Shown one piece after another: positions 1 through 10,031 of a stretch of 64,000 nt of DNA. The DNA comes from Cupriavidus cauae (GTDB lineage Bacteria > Pseudomonadota > Gammaproteobacteria > Burkholderiales > Burkholderiaceae): assembly GCF_008632125.1 (NCBI RefSeq), contig NZ_VWRN01000053.1, positions 62,001 to 126,000 of the forward strand, written 5' to 3'. The stretch's first letter is position 1. Every line of letters begins with the position of its first letter. The notes under the pieces are model-generated. The model saw only the letters and a program-made list of their open reading frames with translations, was not told where the DNA came from and did not search any database. The translations under genes were made by a program, and so were the position numbers.

Positions 1-48
1 CAGCAGCGCGAACAGGACGATACGGATAATCCAGGCGACAAGTTTCAT
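1..48 (-). CDS. lapA: LapA-domain inner membrane protein (N-terminal 16 residues only)
   Basis: Only the first 16 codons lie in the window, reading MKLVAWIIRIVLFALL, a short basic start followed by a hydrophobic helix. LapA (YciS) proteins begin this way and sit directly downstream of ihfB in beta- and gammaproteobacteria, where they act with LapB in lipopolysaccharide assembly control. The call rests on this start and on the position after ihfB; the rest of the gene is outside the window. Confidence 0.65.
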   Translation of the reverse strand, partial: MKLVAWIIRIVLFALL

Positions 49-314
49 GCGATTGACGAGGTGTCTGCGGCGGCGTGGCGGCGAAATGGCGAAGAAGGCG
101 AAGAAGCGTCCGTGCGCGCGCCGGCTGTCGATATCCGAATGGCCAGCCGGCCGCGGGCGGCGGTTCCCCGGCATTGTAGCGGAATCGATTGGCGCACACG
201 GCGCGATCAGGCCTGGCGATGCGGGCAATTTTCGGCGTCTCGTCGCGATACGGAAAGGTCACTCAGACCAGCCCGCCAGTGCCGCGGTTCCGTGCCTCGC
301 CATGCGACGGGCAT
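49..314. other. ihfB-lapA intergenic region, no gene seen
   Basis: Between the ihfB terminator and the lapA start I see no coding sequence with a sensible start or family match. The open frames here are low-complexity GC-rich readings. The lapA promoter must lie here because a terminator separates it from ihfB. Confidence 0.5.
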
Positions 315-343
315 AAAAAAAGCGCTCCTTGCGGAGCGCTTTT
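315..343 (-). terminator. Rho-independent terminator of ihfB
   Basis: On the minus strand AAGCGCTCC and GGAGCGCTT arms form a stem with a four-base loop, followed by a T run (the A run at 315-321 on the plus strand). It lies about 40 bases after the ihfB stop codon. Confidence 0.85.
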
Positions 344-381
344 CGATTTCCTCGCCGCTTCGTTGCCGAAGCCGCTGGAAT

Positions 382-915
382 TCAGGACTGCGCCAGATTC
401 AGGCCGGAGCCTTCCTGCTGGACGCCGGTCATCGCGGTGCCTTGCGTCAACGAACCGGTCAACGAACCGGACAACGAACCGCGTTCGCCGCCCAGCGGGG
501 CATGCCCATTGGCGGCGCCGCCGCCATTGCCGTTCAGCCCCAGCGCGGCGCCGTCGACACCGTTGCCATTGGCACCGTTGCCGCCGTTGCCGTTGACACC
601 ATGATCGCCGTTACCGCTGCCGTTGCCGGCCGCCGGATTGCGATCGACCCGCTCACGCAACTCCTTGCCCGCCTTGAAGTGCGGTACCCGTTTCTCAGGC
701 ACCAGCACCCGCTCGCCGGACTTGGGATTGCGCCCCACGCGCGGCGGCCGGCGATTCAGGCCGAAGCTGCCGAACCCGCGGATCTCGATGCGATGGCCAT
801 CGGCCAGCGCATCGGACATCGCGTCCAGGATCGTTTTCACCGAGATGTCCGCGTCCCGCAGCAGCAACTGCGGAAAGCGGGCAGCCAGCTTTTCGACGAG
901 CTCGGACTTGGTCAT
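382..915 (-). CDS. ihfB: Integration host factor subunit beta with a long Asn/Gly-rich tail
   Basis: IHF beta pairs with IHF alpha to bend DNA in replication, transcription and site-specific recombination. Residues 1-93 are a complete HU/IHF fold starting MTKSELVEKLA, with the family signature around RGFGSFGLNRRPPRVGRNP. The protein runs to 177 residues, whereas IhfB is normally about 95-140. Residues 94-177 form a low-complexity tail (NGNGGNGANGNG) ending in a Ser/Leu repeat (GSLSGSLTGSLTQG). It follows rpsA on the same strand, 39 bases away, as in most proteobacteria, so co-transcription is likely. The tail has no recognised domain and is probably disordered. Confidence 0.95.
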   Translation of the reverse strand: MTKSELVEKLAARFPQLLLRDADISVKTILDAMSDALADGHRIEIRGFGSFGLNRRPPRVGRNPKSGERVLVPEKRVPHFKAGKELRERVDRNPAAGNGSGNGDHGVNGNGGNGANGNGVDGAALGLNGNGGGAANGHAPLGGERGSLSGSLTGSLTQGTAMTGVQQEGSGLNLAQS

Positions 916-954
916 GGCATCCGCGCGTGAGTTGGACGGTCGCGATGGACGCGA

Positions 955-2649
<1,695 letters not shown>

Positions 2650-2816
2650 AAACGTAAGTTAGCAATCCGCAATACCGTGGCCGGCGCGACGATCACGCTC
2701 AGTCTGCCAGGGCAGCGGGGTCAGGTTGAACCATGCCGGCGGCCCGTTCCGCCTGCGGACGCGTTCGTTGTCGCGTTCGCTGCGGCCGGCTGCCGGCGCC
2801 CGATGGCGCGGCGCGG

Positions 2817-3491
2817 TCACCCCTGGGTCAGCGGACCCAGTTCGGCGTGCCACGCCAGCACCTGCGCCACCGCCTGATCCACCGTCATGTCGGAGGTATC
2901 GAGCAGTCGCGCATCTTCCGCGGGACGAAGCGGTGCGGCGGCACGGGAACGGTCCCGCGCGTCGCGTGCTTCCAAATCACGCAAAAGGTTTTCGATACTA
3001 GCAGAAATTCCCTTATCAATCAATTGTTTATAGCGCCTGCGGGCGCGTGCCTCGACGCTTGCGGTCAGGAACACCTTCAGGCGCGCGTCCGGGAAGATCA
3101 CGGTGCCCATGTCGCGCCCGTCGGCCACCAGGCCGGGCAGCTTGCGGAAGCCCCGCTGCAGTGCCGTCAACGCATCGCGGACCGGCTGATGGACCGCCAG
3201 CGCCGAAGCCCGGTTGCCGATCGCCTCGGCGCGGATGGCCAGGCTCACCTCTTCGCCCGACAGCCAGACCCGATCCGGACCGAACTTGACATCGAGGCGA
3301 CCCGCCAGGTTTGCAAGGGCCGGCACGTCGGACGCGTCGATGCCGGCGCGTTCGCTGGCCAGCGCCACCAGACGGTACAGCGCCCCGCTGTCGAGCAGAT
3401 GGAAGCCCAGCGCGTCGGCGACCTTGTGCGCCACGGTTCCCTTGCCGGAGGCCGTTGGCCCGTCGATGGTGACGACTTCAGCGATAGTCAT
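2817..3491 (-). CDS. cmk: Cytidylate kinase
   Basis: Phosphorylates CMP and dCMP with ATP, feeding CTP/dCTP pools. The 224-residue protein opens with an ATP-binding P-loop, GPTASGKGT (about residues 11-19), followed by DSGALYR, typical of Cmk, and DGRDMGTVIFPDA in the substrate region. The length fits the family (220-230). It is upstream of rpsA with a 167-base gap that carries no other gene. Confidence 0.96.
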   Translation of the reverse strand: MTIAEVVTIDGPTASGKGTVAHKVADALGFHLLDSGALYRLVALASERAGIDASDVPALANLAGRLDVKFGPDRVWLSGEEVSLAIRAEAIGNRASALAVHQPVRDALTALQRGFRKLPGLVADGRDMGTVIFPDARLKVFLTASVEARARRRYKQLIDKGISASIENLLRDLEARDARDRSRAAAPLRPAEDARLLDTSDMTVDQAVAQVLAWHAELGPLTQG

Positions 3492-3533
3492 TTCTTATCA
3501 AGACAAAAGCAACGATCAATTTCTCGATCTAAT

Positions 3534-3548
3534 TGAGAACCATTATCA
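3534..3548. promoter_or_regulatory. Fur-box-like operator upstream of the DUF2061 gene
   Basis: TGAGAAC-C-ATTATCA matches the 7-1-7 Fur consensus TGATAAT-N-ATTATCA at 12 of 14 arm positions, with the right arm exact. It lies about 60 bases before the DUF2061 start and 43 bases before the divergent cmk start, suggesting iron/Fur control of the small membrane protein. The match is seen in sequence; binding is inferred. Confidence 0.6.
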
Positions 3549-3608
3549 TTCTTCCATCGGTAGGGAGCGTCGATCCGCGGCTCCCGCAGACCAACGAGGC
3601 AATCTACC

Positions 3609-3851
3609 ATGGCAAAAACCCTGTCGTTCGGCATCATGCACCTCGGCATCGCGTTCAGCGTGACCTATGCGCTGACCGGCAGCATTGCCATCAGCGGTGC
3701 CGTCACCTTCATCGAACCGGCCGTCAACACGGTGGCCCACTACTTCTTCGACCGTTACTGGGAGCAGCGCGAACGGCGCAAGGCAGCACAGGCGGACGCG
3801 CCGGCCGATGCCGGGCGTGACAGCGGGATGGCGATGGCGGCGGCGCAATAG
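3609..3851 (+). CDS. DUF2061 small membrane protein
   Basis: An 80-residue protein with a DUF2061 core: two short hydrophobic helices (ITYALTG-type, here SVTYALTGSIAISGAVTF, and EPAVNTVAHYFFDRYWE). The family is small and membrane-embedded, with no established biochemical role. The charged Ala/Asp-rich C-terminus (residues 55-80) looks disordered. The ATG at 3609 is preceded by an ACGAGG ribosome-binding site. A Fur-like box lies upstream, so it may be iron regulated. It is monocistronic, divergent from cmk and convergent with aroA. Confidence 0.85.
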   Translation: MAKTLSFGIMHLGIAFSVTYALTGSIAISGAVTFIEPAVNTVAHYFFDRYWEQRERRKAAQADAPADAGRDSGMAMAAAQ

Positions 3852-3904
3852 GCCCGCCTGGGCCGCGCCAGCCGGCCCGGCGACCCGGCCGCTCTGACCA
3901 GGAT

Positions 3905-5209
3905 TCAGCGGACCACCTGGCCAAACACGTCGAAATAGTCGGGAAACGTCTTCGCCACGCAGCGCGGATCGTTGATGCGGATCGGCAAGGGCCCGAAGGT
4001 CGCCAGCGAGAAGCACATCGCCATCCGGTGGTCGTCATAGGTGTCGATGCCGTCGGCGGGCGTGCGCCACTGCGCCGGCGGCGCGATGCGCAGATAGTCC
4101 TGGCCGGCCTCGATGTCGGCGCCGAGCTTGCGCAGCTCGGCCGCCATCGCGTCGATGCGATCGGTCTCCTTGACGCGCCAGCTGCCGATATTGGTCAGCG
4201 TGGTGGGACCGTCGGCGAACAGCGCCGCCACCGCCAGCGTCATCGCCGCGTCGGGAATATGGTTGCAGTCCAGCGCGATGCCCGTCAGCCGGCCGTCGTC
4301 GCGGTCCACGCCGCGCACCTCGATCCAGTTGGCGCCGGCCATCACGTTGGCGCCCATCCGGTTCAGCGCATCGGCGAACTGCACGTCGCCCTGGATGCTT
4401 GCCAGCCCCACCCCTTCGACCCGCACCGGACCGCCGCCGATGGCGCCGGCGGCCAGGAAGTACGAGGCCGACGACGCGTCGCCCTCGACGAAGATTTCAC
4501 CGGGAGAGCGGTAACGCGCCCGCGCCGGCAGCACGAAGCGCGACCAGCCGTCGCGCTTGACCTCGATGCCGAAGCGCCCCAGCAGATTCAGCGTGATCTC
4601 GATATAGGGCTTCGAGATCAGCTCGCCCACCACCTCGATTTCGATGCGGCCGCCCGGCGCGTCGGCGAGCGGCAACGCCATCAGCAGCGCGGTCAGGAAC
4701 TGGCTGGACACATCGCCGCGCACGCGGATCGGCCCGTCGATACGGATCTGGGACGGCTGCAGGTGCAACGGCGGATAGCCCTCGTTGCCGAGGTAGTGGA
4801 TGCGCGCGCCGACCTGGCGCAGGCCGTCGACCAGATCGCCGATCGGCCGCTCGTGCATGCGCGGCACGCCCGACAACCGATAGTCGCCGCCCTGCAGCGC
4901 CAGCGCCGCGGTCAGCGGACGGATCGCGGTGCCGGCATTGCCCATGAACAGCTCGGCCGCCTTGACCGGAAACTTGCCGCTGACGCCGGTGACCAGATGA
5001 TCGTCGCCGTCCTTGCGCCATGCCACGCCCAGCGTCTTCAACGCGCCGAGCATCACGCGCGTGTCGTCGGAATCGAGCAGGTCGCGCACCCGGGTCTCGC
5101 CCTCGCTGAGCGCGGCCAGCAGCAGCACGCGGTTGGAGATGCTCTTCGAGCCGGGAAGGCGAACCGTGCCGGCGGCACGGGTGAAGGGGCCAAGCGTCAG
5201 ATGTTCCAT
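3905..5209 (-). CDS. aroA: 3-phosphoshikimate 1-carboxyvinyltransferase (EPSP synthase)
   Basis: Joins shikimate-3-phosphate and phosphoenolpyruvate in the sixth step of the shikimate pathway. The 434-residue protein carries LPGSKSISNR near the N-terminus and MGNAGTAIRPLTAAL around residue 88, both active-site signatures of a class I enzyme (the kind with Gly and Pro in the MGNAGTAxRP loop). I place the start at the ATG giving MEHLTLGPF, the usual opening, rather than an in-frame start 13 codons upstream. It follows tyrA in a biosynthetic run on the minus strand. Confidence 0.96.
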   Translation of the reverse strand: MEHLTLGPFTRAAGTVRLPGSKSISNRVLLLAALSEGETRVRDLLDSDDTRVMLGALKTLGVAWRKDGDDHLVTGVSGKFPVKAAELFMGNAGTAIRPLTAALALQGGDYRLSGVPRMHERPIGDLVDGLRQVGARIHYLGNEGYPPLHLQPSQIRIDGPIRVRGDVSSQFLTALLMALPLADAPGGRIEIEVVGELISKPYIEITLNLLGRFGIEVKRDGWSRFVLPARARYRSPGEIFVEGDASSASYFLAAGAIGGGPVRVEGVGLASIQGDVQFADALNRMGANVMAGANWIEVRGVDRDDGRLTGIALDCNHIPDAAMTLAVAALFADGPTTLTNIGSWRVKETDRIDAMAAELRKLGADIEAGQDYLRIAPPAQWRTPADGIDTYDDHRMAMCFSLATFGPLPIRINDPRCVAKTFPDYFDVFGQVVR

Positions 5210-5281
5210 GGTCGGGCTACGGTCGGGACGGCATACGAAGGGCAACAAGGCAGCGCGGGTTGGCGGCAGGATCGGCCGACA

Positions 5282-6178
5282 TCACGGCTCGATGTCCGCC
5301 GCGGCGGCGCGCTCGGCGCCCCACTGCAGCCGGGCCTGGCTGGCGCGGGCGAACACGCGTTCGAGCGCGTCGCCATTGCCGGCCTCGATCTGCGCCTTCA
5401 GATGGGCCAGCACCGACTGATAGGTATTGAGTTCGCGCAGCAGCGCCTCGCGATTGGCCAGGCAGATGTCGCGCCACATCTCGGGCGACGACGCGGCGAT
5501 CCGCGTGAAGTCGCGAAAGCCGCCGCCAGCACAGGCAAGCTTGAGCGCCGCGTCCTCGGCATTGGCGACCTGCGCGACCAGCGCATAGGACAGCAGATGC
5601 GGCAGGTGGCTGACCGCCGCGAACACCGCGTCGTGCTGCACGGCGGACATGATCTCGCAGACACCGCCGGCGGTCTCCCACATCGCGCGCACCGCCGCGA
5701 CATCGGCCCGGCTGTTCTCCTGCAGCGGGCACATCACGACCTTCTTGCCGTCGTAGAGATCGTCGAGGGCGGCCTCGACGCCGTTGAGCTCGCGTCCCGC
5801 GATCGGATGGGCCGGCACGAACTGCGCGACCTTGTCGCCGAGCGCGGTCTTGGCCGCCATGATCACGTCGGACTTGGTGCTGCCCGCGTCGGTGACGATG
5901 GTGCCGGGCTGCAGATGGGGCTCGAGCGCATGCAGCAGCGCGAAGGTCTGCGCCACCGGCGCGCACAGCACGATCATGCTGGCGCCCTGCGCGGCGTCTT
6001 CGAGCGAGGCGGCGCGGTCGATCACGCCAAGCGCCAGCGCGCGTTCCAGCGAGGCGGGAGAACGGCCGACGCCGACCACTTCGCCGACGACACCGGCACG
6101 TTTCAGGGCTCGGGCCAGGGAACCGCCGATCAGGCCGACGCCGACGATCACGACACGGGAAAAATGCAGGGCACTCAC
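5282..6178 (-). CDS. tyrA: Prephenate dehydrogenase
   Basis: Oxidatively decarboxylates prephenate to 4-hydroxyphenylpyruvate for tyrosine. The 298-residue protein has an N-terminal Rossmann fold with VGVGLIGGSLARAL (residues 12-25) and VPAHPIAGRE, the substrate-binding His region, in the middle. It is monofunctional (no chorismate mutase domain). It lies between hisC and aroA, the order usual in Burkholderiaceae. Confidence 0.93.
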   Translation of the reverse strand: MSALHFSRVVIVGVGLIGGSLARALKRAGVVGEVVGVGRSPASLERALALGVIDRAASLEDAAQGASMIVLCAPVAQTFALLHALEPHLQPGTIVTDAGSTKSDVIMAAKTALGDKVAQFVPAHPIAGRELNGVEAALDDLYDGKKVVMCPLQENSRADVAAVRAMWETAGGVCEIMSAVQHDAVFAAVSHLPHLLSYALVAQVANAEDAALKLACAGGGFRDFTRIAASSPEMWRDICLANREALLRELNTYQSVLAHLKAQIEAGNGDALERVFARASQARLQWGAERAAAADIEP

Positions 6179-6271
6179 GACAGTACGCCGAGATCGGCGG
6201 CGGAAAGGAGGAAAACCGGCATTGTAGCCGGTCGCTGCGCGCAGGCGGGCGCCGGTGGCGCCGATATGGCA

Positions 6272-6296
6272 GACAGGGCGCCAGCGGCGCCCTGTC
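6272..6296. other. GC-rich hairpin in the hisC-tyrA gap
   Basis: GACAGGGCGCC and GGCGCCCTGTC form a perfect 11-bp stem with a three-base loop between hisC and tyrA. No T run follows on either strand, so it is more likely an mRNA-stabilising or processing structure than an intrinsic terminator. Confidence 0.5.
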
Positions 6297-6317
6297 GGGA
6301 GTTGGACCGCGGCGCCC

Positions 6318-7433
6318 CTACTGCAGCGCGCGCTCCAGCGCTGCGATAAAGGCCGCGTTCTCCTGCGGCAGCCCGATCGTCACGCGCAACCACTGCGGCA
6401 GCCCATAGCTGCCGACCGGCCGCACGATCACGCCCTGCTTGAGCAGCGCCAGATTGACACGCGCGCCCGCCTCATTGTCGTCGCCGACACGGACCAGCAC
6501 GAAGTTGCCGTACGAAGGCACATATTCGAGGCCGAGCCGATCGAATGCCGCCACCAGCTGCGCCTTGCCCTCGCGATTGAGCGTCGCACTCTTGCGCAGG
6601 AAGGCCTCGTCGCCGAGCGCGGCCACCGCGGCCGCCTGCGCCAGGCTGTTGACGTTGAACGGCTGGCGGATGCGGTTCAGCAGATCGGTCAGCGCAGGCT
6701 GCGCGACCGCATAGCCGACCCGCAGCCCGGCCAGGCCATAGGCCTTCGAGAACGTGCGCGAGACCATCAGGTTCGGATACCTGCGCACCCACTGCACCGA
6801 CTCGTACTGGTCCTCGGGGTCCAGGTACTCGTTGTAGGCCTCGTCGAGCACCACCACCACGTCGGCCGGCACCTTCGCCAGGAAGGCTTCGATCTGCGGG
6901 GCCGGCAGGAAGGTTCCGGTCGGATTGTTCGGGTTGGCGATGAAGACCAGGCGGGTATCGGGCGCGATCGCCGCCGCCATCGCGCCGAGATCGTGGCCAT
7001 AGTCGCGCGCCGGCACCTCGATCGCACGGGCGCCGATTTCCTGCGTCGCCAGCGCGTAGACCGCGAACGAGTACTGCGCGTAGACGATCGATTCGCCCGG
7101 CTTGACCAGCGCATGCGCGGCCAGCTCGAGGATGTCGTTGCTGCCGTTGCCCAGGGTCAGCCAGTCGGCCGGCACGTCGTAGCGGGCCGACAGCGCGGCC
7201 TTCAGCTCGAAGCCGTTGGAATCGGGATAGCGGCCCAGCTCGGCCACCGCGGCCGCCATCGCGGCCTTGGCCGACTCCGGCATGCCGAGCGGGTTCTCGT
7301 TGGAGGCCAGCTTGACGATGGTTGCCTCGTCGAGGCCGAATTCGCGCGCGACCTCGGCGATCGGCCGGCCCGCGACGTAAGGGGAAATCGCCCGCACATA
7401 TTCCGGACCGAACTGCCTGCCCTGCTCTGCCAT
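6318..7433 (-). CDS. hisC: Histidinol-phosphate aminotransferase
   Basis: A PLP-dependent fold-type I aminotransferase of 371 residues. It converts imidazole-acetol phosphate to histidinol phosphate; copies in this pathway cluster often also transaminate aromatic keto acids. The PLP-binding lysine is in SRTFSKAYGLAGLRVGY at about residue 228, and SNENPLGMP near the N-terminus is typical of HisC. The start chosen gives MAEQGRQFGPEYVRAI; an upstream in-frame extension reads as shadow sequence. It sits between pheA and tyrA, so an aromatic aminotransferase role is plausible. Confidence 0.93.
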   Translation of the reverse strand: MAEQGRQFGPEYVRAISPYVAGRPIAEVAREFGLDEATIVKLASNENPLGMPESAKAAMAAAVAELGRYPDSNGFELKAALSARYDVPADWLTLGNGSNDILELAAHALVKPGESIVYAQYSFAVYALATQEIGARAIEVPARDYGHDLGAMAAAIAPDTRLVFIANPNNPTGTFLPAPQIEAFLAKVPADVVVVLDEAYNEYLDPEDQYESVQWVRRYPNLMVSRTFSKAYGLAGLRVGYAVAQPALTDLLNRIRQPFNVNSLAQAAAVAALGDEAFLRKSATLNREGKAQLVAAFDRLGLEYVPSYGNFVLVRVGDDNEAGARVNLALLKQGVIVRPVGSYGLPQWLRVTIGLPQENAAFIAALERALQ

Positions 7434-7527
7434 ATCGACTCCTGATTGCCTTGCCTCGGCCCGCCGCGGGCCCGGTGTTCCACCTTGGGTTGTTCTGTCC
7501 GCAGTGCGCTGCCTGCCTGCGTGCGTG

Positions 7528-8679
7528 CTACTTGCTGGACGGATACGAGCCCAGCACCTTGAAGTACGCCGCGTTGGCGCGCAGCTGCTGCAGCGCGCGT
7601 TCGACCGCGGCATCGCGCTGGTGGCCCTCGATATCGACGTAGAAGTAGTACTCCCAGGCCCCGCTGCGCGCCGGCCGCGATTCGAAGCGGCACATCGACA
7701 CGCCGTTGTCGGCCAGCGGCGCCAGCAGCTGGTAGACCGCGCCGGCCTTGTTCGGCACCGACAGGATCAGCGAGGTCTGGTCGCTGCCCGACGGCTCGGT
7801 CTCGTAGCGGCCGATCACCGCGAAGCGCGTGCGATTGTGCGGATCGTCCTGGATATGCGAGCGGATGATGTGCAGGTGATAGCGATTAGCCGCGGTCTCG
7901 GCGGCGATCGCCGCCACCGTCGGGTCCTCGCTGGCCATGCGGGCCGCCTCGCCGTTGCTCGACACCGCCTGCCGCTCCAGATGCGGATAGTTGGCTGTCA
8001 GCCAGTGCTGGCACTGGGCCAGCGCCTGCGGATGGGCGCGCACCACGGTCACGCCCTTCATGTCGGGCGACGACGCCATCAGGTTGTGATGGACCTTGAG
8101 CGCGATCTCGCCGCTGATCTTCAGCGAGGTCTGCAGGAACAGATCGAGCGTGCGCGACACCGCGCCCTCGGTCGAATTCTCGACCGGCACCACGCCGTAC
8201 TCGACTGTGCCGGCCTCGACCGCGCGGAACACCTCGTCGATGCTCGGGCACGGCACGCCGGCGACCTCGTGGCCGAAGTGGGCGTACAGCGCCTGCTCGG
8301 AGAAGGTGCCGGCCGGGCCGAGGAAGGCGACTTCCAGCGGCTTCTCCAGGCCGCGGCAGGCGGACATCACCTCGCGCCAGATCGCCGCGACGCTGTCGCC
8401 GCGCAGCGGCCCGGGGTTGTTGCCCTGGACCTTGCGAATGACCTGCAGCTCGCGCTCCGGCCGGAACACCGGCGCGCCGAACTTCTTCTTCACTTCGCCG
8501 ACGTCCAGCGCCAGCTGCGCGCGGCGGTTCAGCATCGCCAGCAGCTCACGATCGACGGCGTCGATCTGCTCGCGCAGCGGTGCCAGTTCCACGGACAGCG
8601 CGCGCTCCTGCTCCTCGGTCGGCATGGCAGGCTGCTGGCCCTGGGCAGCGGCCGCAGCGTTTTTATCTTGGTTCGTCAT
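7528..8679 (-). CDS. pheA: Bifunctional chorismate mutase/prephenate dehydratase
   Basis: Makes phenylpyruvate from chorismate by two steps. Of 383 residues, the first ~110 form the AroQ-type chorismate mutase (LREQIDAVDRELLAMLNRR). The prephenate dehydratase domain follows with GPAGTFSEQALYAHFG (about residue 118) and the catalytic TRF motif in NRTRFAVIG. The last ~85 residues are an ACT domain with ESRPARSGAWEYYFYVD, where phenylalanine feedback normally acts. I use the ATG that gives MTNQDKNAAAAAQGQ; the 5' end is Ala/Gln-rich. It is upstream of hisC and downstream of serC. Confidence 0.95.
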   Translation of the reverse strand: MTNQDKNAAAAAQGQQPAMPTEEQERALSVELAPLREQIDAVDRELLAMLNRRAQLALDVGEVKKKFGAPVFRPERELQVIRKVQGNNPGPLRGDSVAAIWREVMSACRGLEKPLEVAFLGPAGTFSEQALYAHFGHEVAGVPCPSIDEVFRAVEAGTVEYGVVPVENSTEGAVSRTLDLFLQTSLKISGEIALKVHHNLMASSPDMKGVTVVRAHPQALAQCQHWLTANYPHLERQAVSSNGEAARMASEDPTVAAIAAETAANRYHLHIIRSHIQDDPHNRTRFAVIGRYETEPSGSDQTSLILSVPNKAGAVYQLLAPLADNGVSMCRFESRPARSGAWEYYFYVDIEGHQRDAAVERALQQLRANAAYFKVLGSYPSSK

Positions 8680-8761
8680 GATGGAAATCCCGATTCGCCA
8701 TCGATCGGCAGGCCACGCCCACGCAGGACCGTCTCGCCGCCGATGGCGCAATGGCCGCCGC

Positions 8762-9916
8762 TCAGGCGGCGCTGCGCTCGAACTCGCGCATATAGTCGAT
8801 CAGCGCGGTGACACCCTCCAGGGGCATCGCGTTATACAGGCTGGCGCGCATGCCGCCCACCGACTTGTGGCCCTTGAGCTGGACCAGCCCGTTGGCGCGC
8901 GCGCCGGCCAGGAAGGCCTCGTTGCGGGACTCGTCGGCCAGGAAGAACGGCACATTCATGCGCGAACGGCAGCTCGGATCGATCTCGTTGCGATAGAAGG
9001 CGCTCTGGTCGAGGAAGTCGTAGAGCGCGCGCGCCTTGGCGATATTGCGCTGCTCGATGCCGTCCACGCCGCCCTGCCGCTTCAGCCATTTGAACACCAG
9101 CCCGGCGATATAGATCGCGTAGGTCGGCGGCGTGTTGTACATCGAATTGTTGTCGTTGACGACGCGCCAGTTGAACGCCGACGGGCACAGCGGATGCGCG
9201 TGGCCGAGCAGGTCCTCGCGCACGATCACGATGGTGACGCCGGCGGGGCCGATATTCTTCTGCGCGCCGCCATAGACCACCTGCACGCGCGACCAGTCGA
9301 TCGGCCGCGACAGGATATGGCTCGACGCGTCGGCGACCACCACGCGGCCGTGGTTCTGGCCGATATCGGGCACTTCCTGGAATTCGACGCCGACGACGGT
9401 CTCGTTGGTGCACAGGTGCACGTAGGCGGCATCATCGGACAGCTGCCAGCTCGCCGGATCGGGGATGCGCGCGAAGCGCTGGTCCACGCTGCTGGCGGCG
9501 ATATGGCTGGCGCCGTAGCGGCGGGTTTCCTGCTCGGTCTTGACCGACCAGGTGCCCGTCACGATGAAATCGGCCTTGGGCCGCTCGGGGTTCAGGCGTC
9601 CGATCAGGTTCAGCGGGACGATGGCGTTCTCGCCGATGGCCCCGCCCTGCAGGAACAGGATGCGGAATTCCTTGGGGACGCGCAGCAGCTCGCGCAGATC
9701 GGCCAGCGCCTCGTTGTGGATCCCCTCGAACTCCTTGCTGCGGTGGCTCATCTCCATCACCGAGATGCCGGTGCCGTGCCAGGAGAGCATTTCTTCGGCT
9801 GCCTGCTGGAGCACCTCGGCCGGCAGCGTCGCGGGGCCCGGGGAGAAGTTGTAGACACGTTCGGCCATGGCGCGCTGCATCATGGCGGCAAGGGCGGGAT
9901 TCTGGGGATCGTTCAT
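8762..9916 (-). CDS. serC: Phosphoserine aminotransferase
   Basis: PLP enzyme converting 3-phosphohydroxypyruvate to phosphoserine (also used for pyridoxal phosphate synthesis). The core starts at RVYNFSPGPATLP, the usual N-terminus, and the PLP lysine is in VVYGGAQKNIGPAGV. The start is uncertain. The ATG at 9916 gives an extra 16-residue leader (MNDPQNPALAAMMQRA), while the ATG at 9868 (MAERVYNF) gives the conventional length. Neither has a clear ribosome-binding site. A strong terminator ends just upstream of 9916, so the transcript start must lie very close and the shorter form is plausible. Confidence 0.92.
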   Translation of the reverse strand: MNDPQNPALAAMMQRAMAERVYNFSPGPATLPAEVLQQAAEEMLSWHGTGISVMEMSHRSKEFEGIHNEALADLRELLRVPKEFRILFLQGGAIGENAIVPLNLIGRLNPERPKADFIVTGTWSVKTEQETRRYGASHIAASSVDQRFARIPDPASWQLSDDAAYVHLCTNETVVGVEFQEVPDIGQNHGRVVVADASSHILSRPIDWSRVQVVYGGAQKNIGPAGVTIVIVREDLLGHAHPLCPSAFNWRVVNDNNSMYNTPPTYAIYIAGLVFKWLKRQGGVDGIEQRNIAKARALYDFLDQSAFYRNEIDPSCRSRMNVPFFLADESRNEAFLAGARANGLVQLKGHKSVGGMRASLYNAMPLEGVTALIDYMREFERSAA

Positions 9917-9922
9917 GAACGG

Positions 9923-9961
9923 AAAGAAAAATGGCTGCTTGGGATAGCCCAAGCAGCCATT
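9923..9961 (-). terminator. Strong terminator immediately upstream of serC
   Basis: ATGGCTGCTTGGG and CCCAAGCAGCCAT form a perfect 13-bp stem (14 with the outer A-T pair) around a four-base loop, followed on the minus strand by TTTTCTTT. It would end transcription of the DUF2059 gene, but the T tract ends only about 6 bases before the possible serC ATG at 9916. Confidence 0.85.
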
Positions 9962-10031
9962 ATTACCTAAAGACGCATTTCGTTGGCGCCCCGGCGTCGC
10001 CGAGATGGCGCACCGGACGCCGGCGCCCGGC

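Noticed and set aside
61..930. Long plus-strand open frames across ihfB
   Set aside because: They are GC-rich shadows of ihfB and its low-complexity tail; no ribosome-binding site or family.
4028..6349. 773-codon plus-strand open frame opposite aroA and tyrA
   Set aside because: Composition is the Arg/His/Gln-rich pattern of antisense to high-GC genes; aroA and tyrA are certain on the other strand.
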